DNA from: Micropterix aruncella | Taxonomy: Eukaryota > Arthropoda > Insecta > Lepidoptera > Micropterigidae | DNA length: 64,000 nucleotides | Direction: 5' to 3' | Assembly (NCBI GenBank): GCA_944548615.1 | Contig: OX155961.1 | Coordinates: 29,866,770-29,930,769 of the forward strand | Shown here: positions 11,736-22,914 of the stretch, piece by piece | Numbering within the stretch: the first letter of the stretch is position 1 | Layout: every line of letters starts with the position of its first letter | Notes under the pieces: model-generated | Databases searched by the model: none | What the model was told of the DNA's origin: nothing | Seen by the model: only the letters and a program-made list of their open reading frames with translations | Translations under genes and position numbers: made by a program

Positions 11736-12439
11736 TAGGGATAATTACATAAACCACAAATATTTCATAAAAAACCGTAATAAAAATAATTTAAAATACT
11801 GTAGTTCACTTTTTGTGTTTTTATTAATGTTAATATATTTACTTGTTTGCTGTATTTTTTAATTTTTGTAATAAAGAATAAATAGGAATAATGGTAATAC
11901 TAAGATAATAATAAAAATATTTTTAACGAAATTTCTCGCCAAAGACTTGAAATATATAAAACTCAAATACTAAGGCATTGGAGGTGAGATTTAGTTTTAG
12001 AATATAACTAAAATATGCGTAAATATATATGGCACTCTCAAGCATACCAGTTGGTGGGCCCAGGGCTCATACAAATCGTAGAATTCTCCTTGTTTTCGCC
12101 TATTTTTATTTCATATCGTGCGTGTTGTAGACTACAAACAACGATGCTAACAGCCGGCCTTTTTTACTTCGACATCTTGATAAGTAAATATTTACGCTAC
12201 GTTTGCTAGCATTTTGCTCCATTCTTTATCTGCTGGCACACATTTTCTTTCGCATACCACACAACGGAAAACACCTTAAAGTTTAAAAAAAAACAGAGAT
12301 AATTGCTCTTTTATCTCCCTAAACCCGTTGATGGCCCATTTATATCCTAAGTCAGAATTTGATGCATATAAAACGGCAAAAATGGTGTCTATCATCTGAT
12401 GAACTAAACCAGCTGTGTCAGCTTTAAATAAAACCCCTG
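11736..12439. other. No gene seen
   Basis: AT-rich. The 118-codon minus-strand frame 12276-12632 starts in the X-box block and has no recognisable domain; it may be chance. Confidence 0.4.
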
Positions 12440-12780
12440 TTGCGACGTTACAATTGCAGTCAAGATACCTCCAAGCACAGTGCAAAAGGGATGCAAATCT
12501 TACAGCCGACGTGCGAGCGAGACATCGCTTTACCGAAGGAAAGGGACGCCCATACAACACGTAAGAGGCAGGGATATTATTACAAAATGACTCGGAAGAA
12601 ATGTCCGCCGCGCCGGCTGGACGCCGAATCAAACACGTTACAAAATATTATACGTCGCCGTGGCAACCAGAGACGATATACGTTACCATGGCAACCAGCA
12701 GGCACGAAATATAACAAGAAAAAGGAAGGAAGGTCATTAGAATGGCCACACCCATAGAACTTGCAACACAGCATCTTAGC
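12440..12780. promoter_or_regulatory. Candidate regulatory block with two consensus X-boxes
   Basis: Higher GC than its surroundings and without a second copy in the window. It holds two sites that fit the RFX X-box pattern GTNRCC(N0-3)RGYAAC at all 12 defined positions: GTCGCCGTGGCAAC at 12654-12667 and GTTACCATGGCAAC at 12682-12695. X-boxes mark promoters of cilia genes in animals. Neither adjacent frame (105 codons plus, 64 and 118 codons minus) is recognised, so the target gene and its direction are unknown. Confidence 0.5.
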
Positions 12781-13490
12781 ATGAGAAAAGTCAAATTAAT
12801 GTTATTAAACACTTAAAGTAAAGAACGCACTATTATATTAAAGCGGATTTCATATTAAAGCGGATTTCATTTCGACGAACCGAAGCACTCACCAATGGAT
12901 TCAACTAAGGAAAGACTCGCGAAACCCCCATCTCAGTTTCGCCACATTACGAAGATCACTAATCTCCTACTTAATTTGACGGATTGGTAATACTTTATCA
13001 GATAGCAAAAAATCTCCTATGTCAGAAATACATATGTCAAAACCGACAAACAACCGTTACATTGACATGTTTGAATTCTGAACGACGCTAATAGTCACGT
13101 GTTTAGAGCCAATCTTTATTTTTTCTCTATCAGTTTCTTAATTAAAAATCAATATTTTTTTAAACAATAGTGTAATTTTACCACCTGTCATGAAATGTAC
13201 ACCATGGTCCAAAATCACGTTGCCAACATTTAAAAAAGTAAAAAAATTGAATGCGTTGCGTTGACGTGTTTCTTTTTCATTGTTTTTCATAAGCTTTAAT
13301 AAAGTAATAATAGCTTTATATGCATCCGAAAAAGGCATTGTGAGATAGTTCACATTCTCGTTGTCAGTCGTCAATTAAGGAACGCTTTCTCTAAATGATA
13401 CATCAGCAAAAATCTATTTATACTGGATGAACATCTACATTTGTAAAAGGTTTCCTAAGAATCTATATTTTATCCGCTTAACGGCGCAAC
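12781..13490. other. No gene seen
   Basis: Contains a short direct repeat TTAAAGCGGATTTCAT at about 12838 and 12854, and a 78-codon minus frame (13138-13374) without known similarity. Confidence 0.4.
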
Positions 13491-13498
13491 GCATTGTC

Positions 13499-13763
13499 TC
13501 GGTGGCATAGTGGTTAGGTCGCCTGATCTTACATTGTAAGGTTCCGGATTCGATCACCATTTTCCGTTGGGATAAAATTAACGGAATTGCATTTCAATCC
13601 TATCGAGTGAATGCAATAACTTACTGCATGTACACACTTACATACATGCTACACGCACACATACATATAAACACTTCATAATAGGGTTGGTTGTAAGAGA
13701 TTGTCGTATGACAATAAATCCGCCCATTGAGAAATTTTACAATAAAGTGTAGAAACAAGCAAA
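13499..13763 (+). mobile_element. tRNA-derived SINE (family F), copy F1
   Basis: The head resembles a tRNA: GGCATAGTGGTTAGG (A-box region), then GATTCGATCACC (B-box-like). The shared body CCATTTTCCGTTGGGATAAA follows, and the tail is AATAAAGTGTAGAAACAAGC. A 7-bp CATTGTC flanks it at 13492-13498 and 13764-13770. It is transcribed by Pol III and needs a partner LINE for movement. It is not a functional tRNA: no cloverleaf or CCA-adjacent acceptor stem is evident. Confidence 0.85.
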
Positions 13764-13773
13764 CATTGTCAAT

Positions 13774-14540
13774 TCAGACCTCAATTTGACGGCATAAAAC
13801 TGAGTAAAGTGCAAAATCTTGAGGATGAAGATAAGAAGCACGACTCGAAAAATGACGCTTTCTTAAAGGACGCTCCATTGCTGAAAATTGGAGAAAAATA
13901 TCCTCTTTACAGCCGTTTTTTTTTCGATTAAACAGTCCCATAATTGCCAAAATGATGGGCTGCAAATCTTTCAAAATCTGCTACATCGGCAAATCTAAGC
14001 TAACCTTTGACAGCTATTTACTTTTCCTTTAAACGTAGGCAGAGTCTCTGGTTTGGTTCGCATATGCATAGACGATGCTCTACCGTCTCAGCATTTTATT
14101 TGCTAATTTCATCCTCAGCAATTACCATGTTTTTAAAATGGTGGTTCACTGGATAGTGACCGGCGAAAAGTCCTGTTATTAGTCGTTTTCGATGAAAGAT
14201 TTATTATTTTTTTCCGCATGTCTGTGTTTCTCCTGGAATTTCATCCCAGTGTTTGGACTTCGTTCTTCTGTCCCAGGATCGGCTTTGCTCGGCAGTGTGA
14301 CTTCTAGTTACTCCACAGGATGGTTCATGTCTTACAAAGGGCATATTGGCTCCCTTCTTAGTTGGCATTTACTCTACCTTGCACCCCTTCGTAGACACGA
14401 AGGGGTGACACCAGCATCAGAGTTACTTTGTTCTAGTTGTTTAGGGTATTTAAAAATTACCAAAAAACTTGTACTCAAAAACATAGCTGTTCAGAACTTA
14501 AAAGAATATATCTACTGTCTGACCTTATGTAGATTATAGC
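13774..14540 (-). pseudogene. RNase H-type LINE, C-terminal region (decayed)
   Basis: Minus-strand translations recover EGANMPFVRHEPSCGV near 14290-14350, then RLITGLFAGHYPVNHHF and, past an in-frame stop, NAETVEHRLC near 14045-14180. This order (linker after RNase H, then the TGHxPxNxH...xxAETxEHxLC block) is typical of LINEs with an RNase H domain. Several frameshifts and stops make it non-functional. The plus-strand 115-codon frame at 14192-14539 is a shadow. Confidence 0.6.
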
Positions 14541-15100
14541 GCTGGGCAAGAATTTTGTATGGCTTTCGCTGGCACAAGTTTCCATGGCATTATTAAAGAT
14601 GGATGAACTTATTAGGTATTGTATCAAGTTTTACCAAAAAATTGCCTATATTCAAGAGGAACACAATCACTAGATCTAACTAGCATTCGTGGACGACGTC
14701 ATGAATATTTCACGGATACAGCCGCTTCAAAAAAGGCCGCACATCAAGTGACGAGGATTCTCCATAGGACTTTTACAACTTTGCGACTGTTGGTCGCAAT
14801 GACATGTAAAAGCAATGGCGAAGAGCGATTGACCAGACTCGTTTGTTTATTCACTAGCTTCTCCATCATTGTTTACAGTTCTTGTCAGTACACATGTGTG
14901 TTAACCATTGCACCAGTCCACAAGAAGGTGCAATTCAACATTTCCATGATTGCACACACGAAAATATCCGAGAAATAACAAACGACAGAAAGACTAATAA
15001 ATGACCGATTTTGAAAATGGAATAACATGACTCTGAATAATTTTTTTAATTTGAAATTCCTACTCAAATAGAAGTTATCAAAGTCCAAAAAGTTACTGCA
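14541..15100 (-). repeat. Family H repeat, copy H1
   Basis: Shares GAGCGATTGACCAGRCTCG, TTTGCRACTGTT, CATCATTGTTTACAGTTCTT and GGAATAACATGRCYCTGAAT with 25190-25590. It may be further sequence of the neighbouring LINE relic. Strand is uncertain. Confidence 0.55.
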
Positions 15101-15494
15101 GCTTAGTTACGTTTTGAAAGTCATTACAATTGTTATAATCTTCGTCTTCGGTACGGGACGCTAAAAATAGTAAACTTTGTTTGCATAGTTCGCGAAATTA
15201 TTTTGGTTTCAACGTGGGTGTTATTTTATTATACAACAAAGATGCTATCATTGCGTGGAAAGCCAGTGTTTTAGTCGTACCGTACATCAGCACGCGACCG
15301 CGAGGCGGTCTGTCGAAATATTTCAATCATACGGTCGATGAAACATCACATTATTGCAAATTGACGTTGTATTGCTTAAGTTGTGAACAGCGCGGGGAAT
15401 CGCGCTGTGTTTCGTTTAATACAAGTTATGTAGACTCTAGAAATGCATTACCATTTTTTTTTATTTTGCCTCGAAGACTCGTACCTACATACCT
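15101..15494. other. No gene seen
   Basis: A 109-codon plus frame at 15181-15510 runs into the TIR element and shows no recognisable domain. Confidence 0.35.
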
Positions 15495-16261
15495 ATTACT
15501 GCCGTCGTAAATGAAAACACAGTAACTTCATTTACTGTGTTTATACAAGTTTGGTTCTTCAAAATCACGAGTTGGAGTACTATAAGGCAAATTTTTCGGT
15601 TTGTCTGTCGATGGATAGTTACCGAGATACCTTAGATAAAAACACAGTATTTAAAAAAAATCGGTATATTTTTAATAAAAAACACAGTATGTATATTTTT
15701 TAAAGGTATAATACAGTAACGTATTATTTACTGTGATCCTTTTTAATACCTATAAGCATTAAGGAAATATTTTTGTTTGGTTACAACACGGCTTCTTCAG
15801 ATACTGTGGTTTTAGGTAAAATTTTGTTAGAAGTTAATTTATTAAAACACGAATTAAACACAGTATCTCAATTACTGTGTTTAAGGTGCCTGCAGTTTTT
15901 TATTTATTTAAAAAATATATATTTATTTTACATGGTTAGAACACAGTAATGGGTAAAATTTACCTATAACACAGTAACCACTCAGTTACGGTTTTATGGC
16001 TTAAAAATATAAAATTTATCAAATTATTTTCCTAATTTAAAACACAATATCTAATTTAATTAATTAAACAATGATAATTTGATATATATTTTTATGCAGA
16101 ATTGAAGTTCTAACTATTTTTTAACATTAAAGATTAAAAGAAATAATCTATATTGATTACTTTGTTCATGAAAACAAATATTTAACAACTGAACTTTGAC
16201 CGCGTTTTTCTTAAAACGTCTTTTTTCAAGTTACTGTGTTTTCATTTACGACGGCAGATTA
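15495..16261. mobile_element. 759-bp nonautonomous DNA transposon with perfect 30-bp TIRs
   Basis: The left end 15499-15528 (starting CTGCCGTCGTAAATGAAAAC) is an exact reverse complement of 16228-16257. ATTA at 15495-15498 and 16258-16261 is a likely 4-bp target duplication. The interior is AT-rich and noncoding, and carries many copies of AACACAGTA/TACTGTGTT in both directions (for example near 15645, 15685, 15725, 15855, 15875, 15940, 15970), as expected for transposase-binding subterminal sites. Perfect ends imply recent movement. The superfamily is not identified. Confidence 0.9.
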
Positions 16262-16529
16262 GATGACAGACTTTTACTTGCAATCCCCAAAGGAAAATAT
16301 ATTACTTACTTGAAGGGATTGGGACCCTAATCCCCTTGTAGTAGTAGGCCAGCTCCTTGCGCCTTCATACACTAGCCCACCGTTCCTTCCACTGTCGAAA
16401 ACACTTTTAGAAGGCTTTTTTCCGAATTATCTGTTTTTTACTTCGTAAACGTGATCTTTTCAATGATGTTTTCAATTTCGAAATCAGACCAGAAGTAGCA
16501 AGGAGTAATTGTGTATTGTGACCGACAGC
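16262..16529. other. No gene seen
   Basis: Unique-looking AT-rich sequence between the TIR element and A2. Confidence 0.4.
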
Positions 16530-16985
16530 CGGAGGAGTCTGGAAACAGTACTGTCTCTTATAGAGCGGGGGTAGTTGTTCACCTTACGGCAGCTGCTCTT
16601 GAAACGACCAATCGGCTACCCGATACCGGGTGAAGAGCCGGGCAAAGGATGTCGTGGTCCGAGATATATTCAGTAGACACCGTATCACCGCTACGTAAGG
16701 GAGAGGACCGCGCAAGCGACCTCGAACCTGTAACTAGTCGGGAGACCGGCGTAATCTGGTTACAACTGGTAGTAAGGGCGCGAGTGTCAACCCGCTGGGT
16801 GATTAACCTGGTTATCTCGTGGTAAGGCGTTGGCTTCTTACGGGTGTGTGGCGTAACTAGACGGTGGACTGTTTTTGTCCCAAGTATTCTGCGCTCACCT
16901 CACGGGAGACAAAACAATCTAATATCGTTAAAATCTTCTGAGGTGACGGGTTCGCCCGTTGTAGTCGACAGCGCTAGTTGGGTGC
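16530..16985 (+). mobile_element. Family A retroposon, copy A2 (5'-truncated)
   Basis: Inverse orientation to A1. It ends at 16985 with the TTCG-loop stem ACGGGTTCGCCCGT and GTTGTAGTCGACAGCGCTAG. It starts near 16530 inside the family consensus, so it is truncated at the sense 5' side. No clear target duplication was found by eye. Confidence 0.85.
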
Positions 16986-16989
16986 CTGA

Positions 16990-17317
16990 CCATACAAAGA
17001 CCAAGACGAAAGAAAACTCGCCGACCGTTTGGCTTAAAAGGAGCTCTGCGACTAATCATAGGTCCAGAACCATCTTGCGGCACATCAAAGGCCACAGCAA
17101 CAGTAGATACAACAGACTTTCTAACACTGGCAGAATATACCAGGTCAAAAAGTTGGGACAGAGTATTAGTAGTATTAGTAGTAAATAAGGTACATAGGTA
17201 CATTTAGTTAACTATCACATTTATTTTTTTCACCTGATAGGTAAGTCACGGAAGAGCATTACTATATATATGTCTATACCAATTACAAAAAAGTTGTAGA
17301 TGATTTTTAATTAAGTT
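16990..17317. other. No gene seen
   Basis: Frames of 91 and 114 codons overlap A2 and this stretch on opposite strands and show no family resemblance. A short (AGT)n run occurs at 17163-17184. Confidence 0.4.
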
Positions 17318-18064
17318 TTTCATGTAAAATAATTATGTAATTAATCTGTAAAACAATTTCTTAATTTTAAAAAGATGATCAATTTCATGCACATAATCAA
17401 CCATTGAAAATAAATTAATAGTTTAAAAAAAAACACTAAAAACACGTTTTTGGGGCTATGATACGATATTCACATACACACGGCTATGGTACGATATTCC
17501 ATCATGGAATGTCGGTGCCTATCTTCCGGCTTCATCATCAGACCTTGAAACCTAATCGTGGTTAAAGTTCATTCCAAGACTTTTCTAACAAGTCCAAACA
17601 CAGCTATGATACGATGTTCCATCATGAAGTTCCAGTTCATATCTTCCGACTCCATCATCAGATCAGTTCGACAGTACCATATTATTGTATTGTCATCAGA
17701 ACTACATACAGCTGCCAATTGTCATGACGCTACGATCCTTGGAAGATGGTTAAATTAGTTACCTTAGATTCCATTACATAGTTACCTAATAAAAGCGTGT
17801 CGACCTAATAAAAGCGTCGACCTAATAAAAGCGTGTTAAAAAAAAGATTTTAGGCCCCGAACAGTAAATATGTAAATATTAAATATCAGTCAGAAATTGA
17901 GATGACTTTCTACTCAGTGTCTCATGTAAAATAATTTGGACATTAATCTTGTTATTTCTAAACCGTTTTTGTGATCAATTTGATGCACAGTATCATCTCT
18001 TGAAAAAAAGATTTTAGGTGCCGAACAGTAAATATGTTAATATTAAATATCATTTAGAAATTGG
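17318..18064 (+). mobile_element. Family J element (copy J1) within flanking direct repeats
   Basis: The J core 17425-17860 has two diverged ~125-bp units around GGCTATGATACGATATTCCA, TCTTCCGGCTTCATCATCAG and GTCCAAACACAGC. It is bounded by AAACACTAAAAACACG and inverted copies of CACGCTTTTATTAGGT. Outside it are imperfect direct repeats (17318-17408 and 17918-18004) sharing TCATGTAAAATAATT and GATCAATTT. A further ~62-bp direct repeat (ATTTTAGG...CCGAACAGTAAATATG) is at 17843 and 18013. Confidence 0.65.
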
Positions 18065-18646
18065 TCGATATTAAAACAAGCCTTGACATATGCTTCACAT
18101 ATATATTGAAGTTAATTGAATTTAATGCCTGAATATGTGATAACAAGTTATTATTAAATCTAACCACCAACAAAATATCCTGAAAATTTTATGATGATTC
18201 AAACGTTCCCTTACATAAATCCGTTGATATTAAGTGATTATAGCACCTGCCTATATAATTTAAAAACCTAGCTACTCATCGATGTCGATATCGATGAATA
18301 ATGCACGAGGGTCAGTTGATAGTTAAATATTTAGGCAATGGAGTGCTTCGAGGCATCCATGAAGAAAGTTTTAATCGACGTTTCTGTGAAAACCTAAGTA
18401 GTCGGACTTGGCGGAACAATGACGTGGATGAAGTAGTTTCAAGGTTGATTTTATTAAATTTTACAGGGTAATTGAAAAAGAAGTTCGTAGTTTAGAGTTA
18501 AACGAAACTCTTTTGGTGAGATTGGCTGTTTGTCTGTATGAGACCCGTCGATTATTAGGTACGTTTCGTTGATTTGTTCAAAACACTGTCGCTTTTGTTT
18601 TTAAAATTAACCTTTATAAATAAAATCTGTCAAAAATCGAAAACAC
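18065..18646. other. No gene seen
   Basis: AT-rich, no repeat shared with other parts of the window noted. Confidence 0.4.
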
Positions 18647-18660
18647 TTGTCATATCAACA

Positions 18661-19323
18661 AATAGAGTTGTCAATTACAACGGGCGAACCCGTCACCTCA
18701 GGAAGGTTTAACGATTAGTCGTTCTATCTCCCGTGAATTGAGCGCGGAAGACTTGGACAAAACAGTCCACCGACAAGCTCCGCCGCATACCCGTAAGAGG
18801 CCAACGCCTTAACCGCGAGATAACCAGGTGTGTTACCCAGCGGGCTTACACTAACGCTCTTACTTCCAATTGCGACCAGATTACTCCGGTCCCTCGATTG
18901 GTTACGAGTTCGAGGTCGCTTGCGCGGTCCTCTCCCTTACGAAGCGGTGAAACGGTGTATACCGAATCTATCGCGGACCACGGCATCCTTTGCCCGGATG
19001 TTCATTGGTAGTCGATGTTCGTTTTAAGAGCAGTCGCGGTAAGGTCCGCAACCACCCCCGCTCTATAGGAAACAGTACTGCTTCCAGACTTCCCCGACTG
19101 TTAGTTAGAGTGCACATTTGATTGGCTTACGCCGCACGGTGCGCAGACCGTCCAGCAGTGCCAGAAGATTGATTCCTAGGGGAAACTAGCCCTAAGGCCA
19201 GAGTCCTACCCAGGCTCACGTTTCATGCGTGGAGGCCGCCCGATGGGTGTTGACCCGTGAGTGTGACCAACCCTGAACAGAACGGGTATTCGTGGCCAAC
19301 TCAGCAAGGGCCCATTAGCTCCC
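18661..19323 (-). mobile_element. Family A retroposon, copy A3 (near full length, 663 bp)
   Basis: Spans from AATAGAGTTGTCAATTACA (sense 3' end) to GGGCCCATTAGCTCCC (sense 5' end). It is flanked by imperfect duplicates of TTGTCATATCAACA at 18647-18660 and 19324-19338. It is a good reference copy together with A8. Confidence 0.9.
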
Positions 19324-19444
19324 TTGTAATTATCAACAGGCAATATTTCATGTCGTCTGGGTGATTTAGGTGGGTTTTGAGAAATATAAATTAACTTATA
19401 GCAATAAGGTACGGAACACTGCCGCGCGATTCAAAGTAACTATC

Positions 19445-19860
19445 ACTTTTTACTTTACCGGCCCACCAACCAACGAGGAGGGAAAGTATTGTGAACGCGC
19501 ATTTTCAGAATGGAAGTCTGTGTGTGTCTTGATTGTCTGTGTGTATTCCTCCACGATAGCGCCAAAACGCTTAATCCGATTGCGCTGAAGTTTGGCATGC
19601 AGGCATCATTCGGTCATGGCAAGAGTTGAAAAGGTTTTCGTTGAAATCGGTCCACCAGAGGGCGCACTAATCATATTTCAATCACGAAATATTGGACTTA
19701 TAGAATTTGTTAGATGCCTTGTTGGGCCGGAATCGCATTGAATTTTCGTTGGTCATTAAATTTGCGTAAACGATTGAATCGAACGTGCGTAATGCGTCGG
19801 TAAGTCCTTGGATACTTACCGGGAAAGTTTTGGGGTGACACAAGCGATTTTTTTCGCTTA
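19445..19860 (+). repeat. Family B repeat, copy B1
   Basis: Order of blocks: TTTACCGGCCCACC, GAAAGTATTGTGAACGCGC, CACGATAGCGCCAAAACGCT, GGCATGCAGGCATCATTCGG, GAAATCGGTCCACCAGAGGG and CCGGGAAAGTTTTGGGGTGA. Noncoding and unclassified; the same order occurs at 22915-24095 and 41145-41800, and inverted at 56637-57545. Confidence 0.75.
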
Positions 19861-20420
19861 GGTCGCGCAACAGTTGTGCAGGCAAAAAGCATATCGTGCA
19901 AGAGTTAAAGTGAACCATTGTTATCGTAATTCCCAGAAACTATCTAATACGAGCGGGAATCGGCACACATTCCCCGTCACCCCTTTCCTTTGCCTATAAC
20001 ACCAACTTCTTATTTCAATGCTCGCTTTCGAGATTTATTTGTTTTAAAATTAACATGTTTTAGCGCGAAAACGGACCGCTCTGCTAATCAGCTAAGAGCG
20101 TTAAATGGTGATGATTAGCGTTTGAATGATGATGCAACGTCTCGGAAATAACATTCCATTTATCAGTATATTTAACGTCATAAAGAAATAATGCGCCTTT
20201 TAACAAAGTCTTTGATCCAACATTCTTGTAAACACTTCAACCTTCGTATCATAATTTACCGACAAACATCTAAAGAATGAGATTAAAATATTTGTCATAA
20301 ATGCTTGGAAAGTAGAAATCTACAAGTGCCCTTATAGTCTTGTTTAATACTGTTTCAAATGGAAGATAATATAGAAATGTAATTATGTTAGAAAAAAAAA
20401 ACATTTACATATAATTTATG
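19861..20420. other. No gene seen
   Basis: Mixed-composition sequence without shared repeats recognised. Confidence 0.4.
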
Positions 20421-20664
20421 GGCTATTTAACCTGGGCTCAAACAGATGTATATAAGCATAACGGTAATTTCTCAGTTGTAAATTATTTTTCTTTTTTGGT
20501 CTTGCATTTTAATGTGTATGTAACTAATAAATAAATAAATGAATATAGAACTTTGGGGCAAATATGACTATAGCCCTCTTGAGTTATATTTATTTATATA
20601 TTTATTTATTTATTACTTACATACACATTTAAATGCAAGAGCACAAAAGAAAAATAATTTACAA
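20421..20664. repeat. Two family G tails tail-to-tail (inverted repeat, ~65-bp arms)
   Basis: 20476-20540 and 20600-20664 are inverted copies: TTGTAAATTATTTTTCTTTT ... TTGCATTTTAATGTGTATG, ending in (AATA)n. The left copy carries the same GGCTCAAACAGATGTAT head as 26275. Two short retroposon tails meeting at their A-rich ends is the simplest reading. Confidence 0.7.
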
Positions 20665-20704
20665 TCCAGAAATCTTGACCTTTGCAAAATCCAAAAACAT
20701 AACA

Positions 20705-20960
20705 TTCCCTTTAATCTTTATTTTGAAATTTCACAATGACCGGGTTTATTATCATACGACAATCTCCCACAACCATACTTACTGTAAAATGTTTATATGT
20801 ATTTGTGCGTGTAACATGCGTGTAAGTGTGTGTCTTGTTATTGCATTCGCTCGATAGAATTGATATGCATATCCGTTAATTTTATCTCAACGGAAAATGG
20901 TGACCCAGCCAGGAAACGCATCCGGAATATTACAATGTAAGATCACATTGTAATTTTACG
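20705..20960 (-). mobile_element. SINE family F, copy F4
   Basis: The reverse complement shows GGCTGGGTCACCATTTTCCG, GATAAAATTAACGGA, TATCGAGCGAATGCAATAAC and the AAATAAAGATTAAAGGG tail. The tRNA-like head is damaged. Confidence 0.75.
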
Positions 20961-21570
20961 TTGTGTTCAAAACGTAAAGTTCTTTTATACTACGATATAC
21001 AAGGTTATAACATTTATACAAAAAAATATCGACACAGAATTTTTAGGGCAAGATATAGATATTAACGATTACTTACAATAATCGGTGCCCATCGTTCCTT
21101 TTTCGAATTAGAGGCCAATGCTGAGTAAACATTTTTGAAATTCCAACGAAAACTCTTTGAATCACAAGAGAAACAAGAGTTATGCGGTTGTCAGACGAAG
21201 TCTGCTCGATTTAGACCGTTCTTAGTTAAGACCCCAAACAAGACCCACCCGCTATGACACTTGTAGTAGGTAACGGAATAAATCAATTTAAGAGCCTGAT
21301 AGCCTCTACATAAGCACGCTCCAGTTAGTACCAATGAAAGGGAATACCAAAATGTATGTTCAAAATTAATCTTCGTTTTAGCGCGGTTTTAGACCCTAAG
21401 TTAGGCACTTGCGAGAAACGGAATACGGGCCAATATCGTCGTGAGTCAACGCTTTGCGTAAATAAGACTCTTCTAAAATATTTGACAAAGACAGGCAGCG
21501 GGAGCCGCCCGTTTTTTTTAAGCACGCCAGATGACATCGCATATTGATAAAAATCTTGTCAATTTCTTAT
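20961..21570. other. No gene seen
   Basis: Opposite-strand frames of 63 and 70 codons around 21325-21547 overlap each other and have no known domain. Confidence 0.4.
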
Positions 21571-21573
21571 AAT

Positions 21574-21844
21574 GGGCTCGATTGCGTTTTTTTGTGAACT
21601 AAAACTGAAATTAGTTTAAGCGAACGAAATAGAGCAATACGTTAGAGCGGAATATGAAACGAATGATAGTCGATAAAAACTACCTGTCCAAGTTATATTC
21701 GTCCGAATAAATTTGAATACATTTCGTGCGGTGTTAGATTCGAAAAAGTGACAACCGTTCATTTCACATTTCGCTATAGCGTATTGCTCTGTCTCGTTCA
21801 CACGAACTAATTTCCGAAGTTCACGAAGAAACGCAATCGAGTCC
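21574..21844. mobile_element. Family R foldback element, 271 bp with ~95-bp inverted ends
   Basis: The left end GGGCTCGATTGCGTTTTTTT (21574) and right end (reverse complement GGACTCGATTGCGTTTCTTC at 21844) stay similar over ~95 bp, including GAGCAATACG and GTGAACGA words. AAT at both edges may be the target duplication. A half copy lies at 31587-31676 and a miniature at 34346-34387. Confidence 0.75.
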
Positions 21845-22260
21845 AATGTCAGCACGTTTCGGAAAATGTCTTCTTAGCCTATTTCTTGCGTTTCTTAAAT
21901 AATCGGTAATCGTTAAATAATTAGAGGAACAATCGACGATTCCGATTAATCGGGAAAACACTGATAATCAACGATTGATCGTATCGTAATCGGATGCTGG
22001 TTTATTCAGTATTCATTGTTCACTTTCTCAACGCTGCAATGTGGTGACAGCGAAGCAAGAAACAAATTAACGGAGACTCCCGCAGTATTGGTTCGACCAG
22101 AATGCTCTTTTTGTCGTGGCGTCTATCAAACCATTTTTAAGATTATTGTAAGGAAATTGTTGAGGAATTAAATTGAGGAGGAAAAAACCATTTGGTTTTT
22201 CTGAAAAGAAAAATTACAGCAGAGTTTTTTTCGGTAGACGCTTTGTTTTTGGTTGTCTAG
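21845..22260. other. No gene seen
   Basis: Unique-looking sequence. Confidence 0.35.
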
Positions 22261-22335
22261 GGTAGACATCTATGTCCAGGAGACAACCTACCCTGGACAA
22301 CTGCGGTTGCAATATCGCCAAAACATCGAGTACTA
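22261..22335 (+). repeat. Family Q fragment
   Basis: CTACCCTGGACAACTGCGGTTGCAAT, with CGCCAAAACATCGAGTACTA; matches 6880-6955 inverted. Confidence 0.6.
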
Positions 22336-22404
22336 CATACTTTACGCGGTAAATTCGATTTATCCTATTTATAATGTCAAAAAACCGCTATAGTCTTCGA
22401 TTTC

Positions 22405-22560
22405 TTATAAACATAATAATATTTATTTCCACAACGCGCGCATGTACCACTGTACTGTGATTAGGTTAGTTGTCAGATTATTGATATGTGATAATAAGCT
22501 CGTCTTTTTGTGTTCCAGTTCTTAAGTTCAAATAAAGATTATTATTATTTGAAATTTTTA
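22405..22560 (+). repeat. LINE 3' UTR fragment (same family as 42440-43075)
   Basis: CCACAACGCGCGCATG, GTGATTAGGTTAGTTGT, GAGCTCGTCTTTTTGTGTTC-like and AAATAAAGATTATTATTATT reproduce, in the opposite orientation, the 3' UTR at 42530-42640. Confidence 0.65.
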
Positions 22561-22914
22561 TTTTATTGTGTTTTTTTTAACTATTTATATATGATTTTAT
22601 ATTTTATCTTTGATTACGTTTTAATATTTTTACTGACACTTTCTTAACATAATATTGGAAATGTAATTCAGATGTTTATTAATTTTACATATTTTTTACT
22701 ATTTTAAACTAATTCTTTAATTTTAATTCCATCTGTAATCTATTTTTCTCAATGATATTTAATGTTTTTTTAAATACTTATGAGGGCCTAATTTCATTTG
22801 TTTTTTTCTTTTCATTTTAAATAAGCGTGTGCACAGGTGACATATTTCCTGGTACGCCTGCCTCAGACTAGTTAGGCGACATTGGCGAAGTGATCAAGAT
22901 GCTGCAGTGTGCCC
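22561..22914. other. AT-rich, no gene
   Basis: Long T-rich stretch, possibly further LINE-linked DNA. Confidence 0.35.

Noticed and set aside
12276..12632. 118-codon minus frame as a conserved gene
   Set aside because: No recognisable domain, opposite-strand frame overlaps it, and composition does not look coding; kept only as context of the X-box block.
13499..13575. Functional tRNA gene
   Set aside because: The A/B-box-like head is shared by three or four dispersed copies with a common non-tRNA body and A-rich tail, so it is a SINE.
14192..14539. Plus-strand 115-codon frame with a hydrophobic, signal-peptide-like start
   Set aside because: It is opposite a LINE relic whose minus-strand translation is clearly retrotransposon-like.
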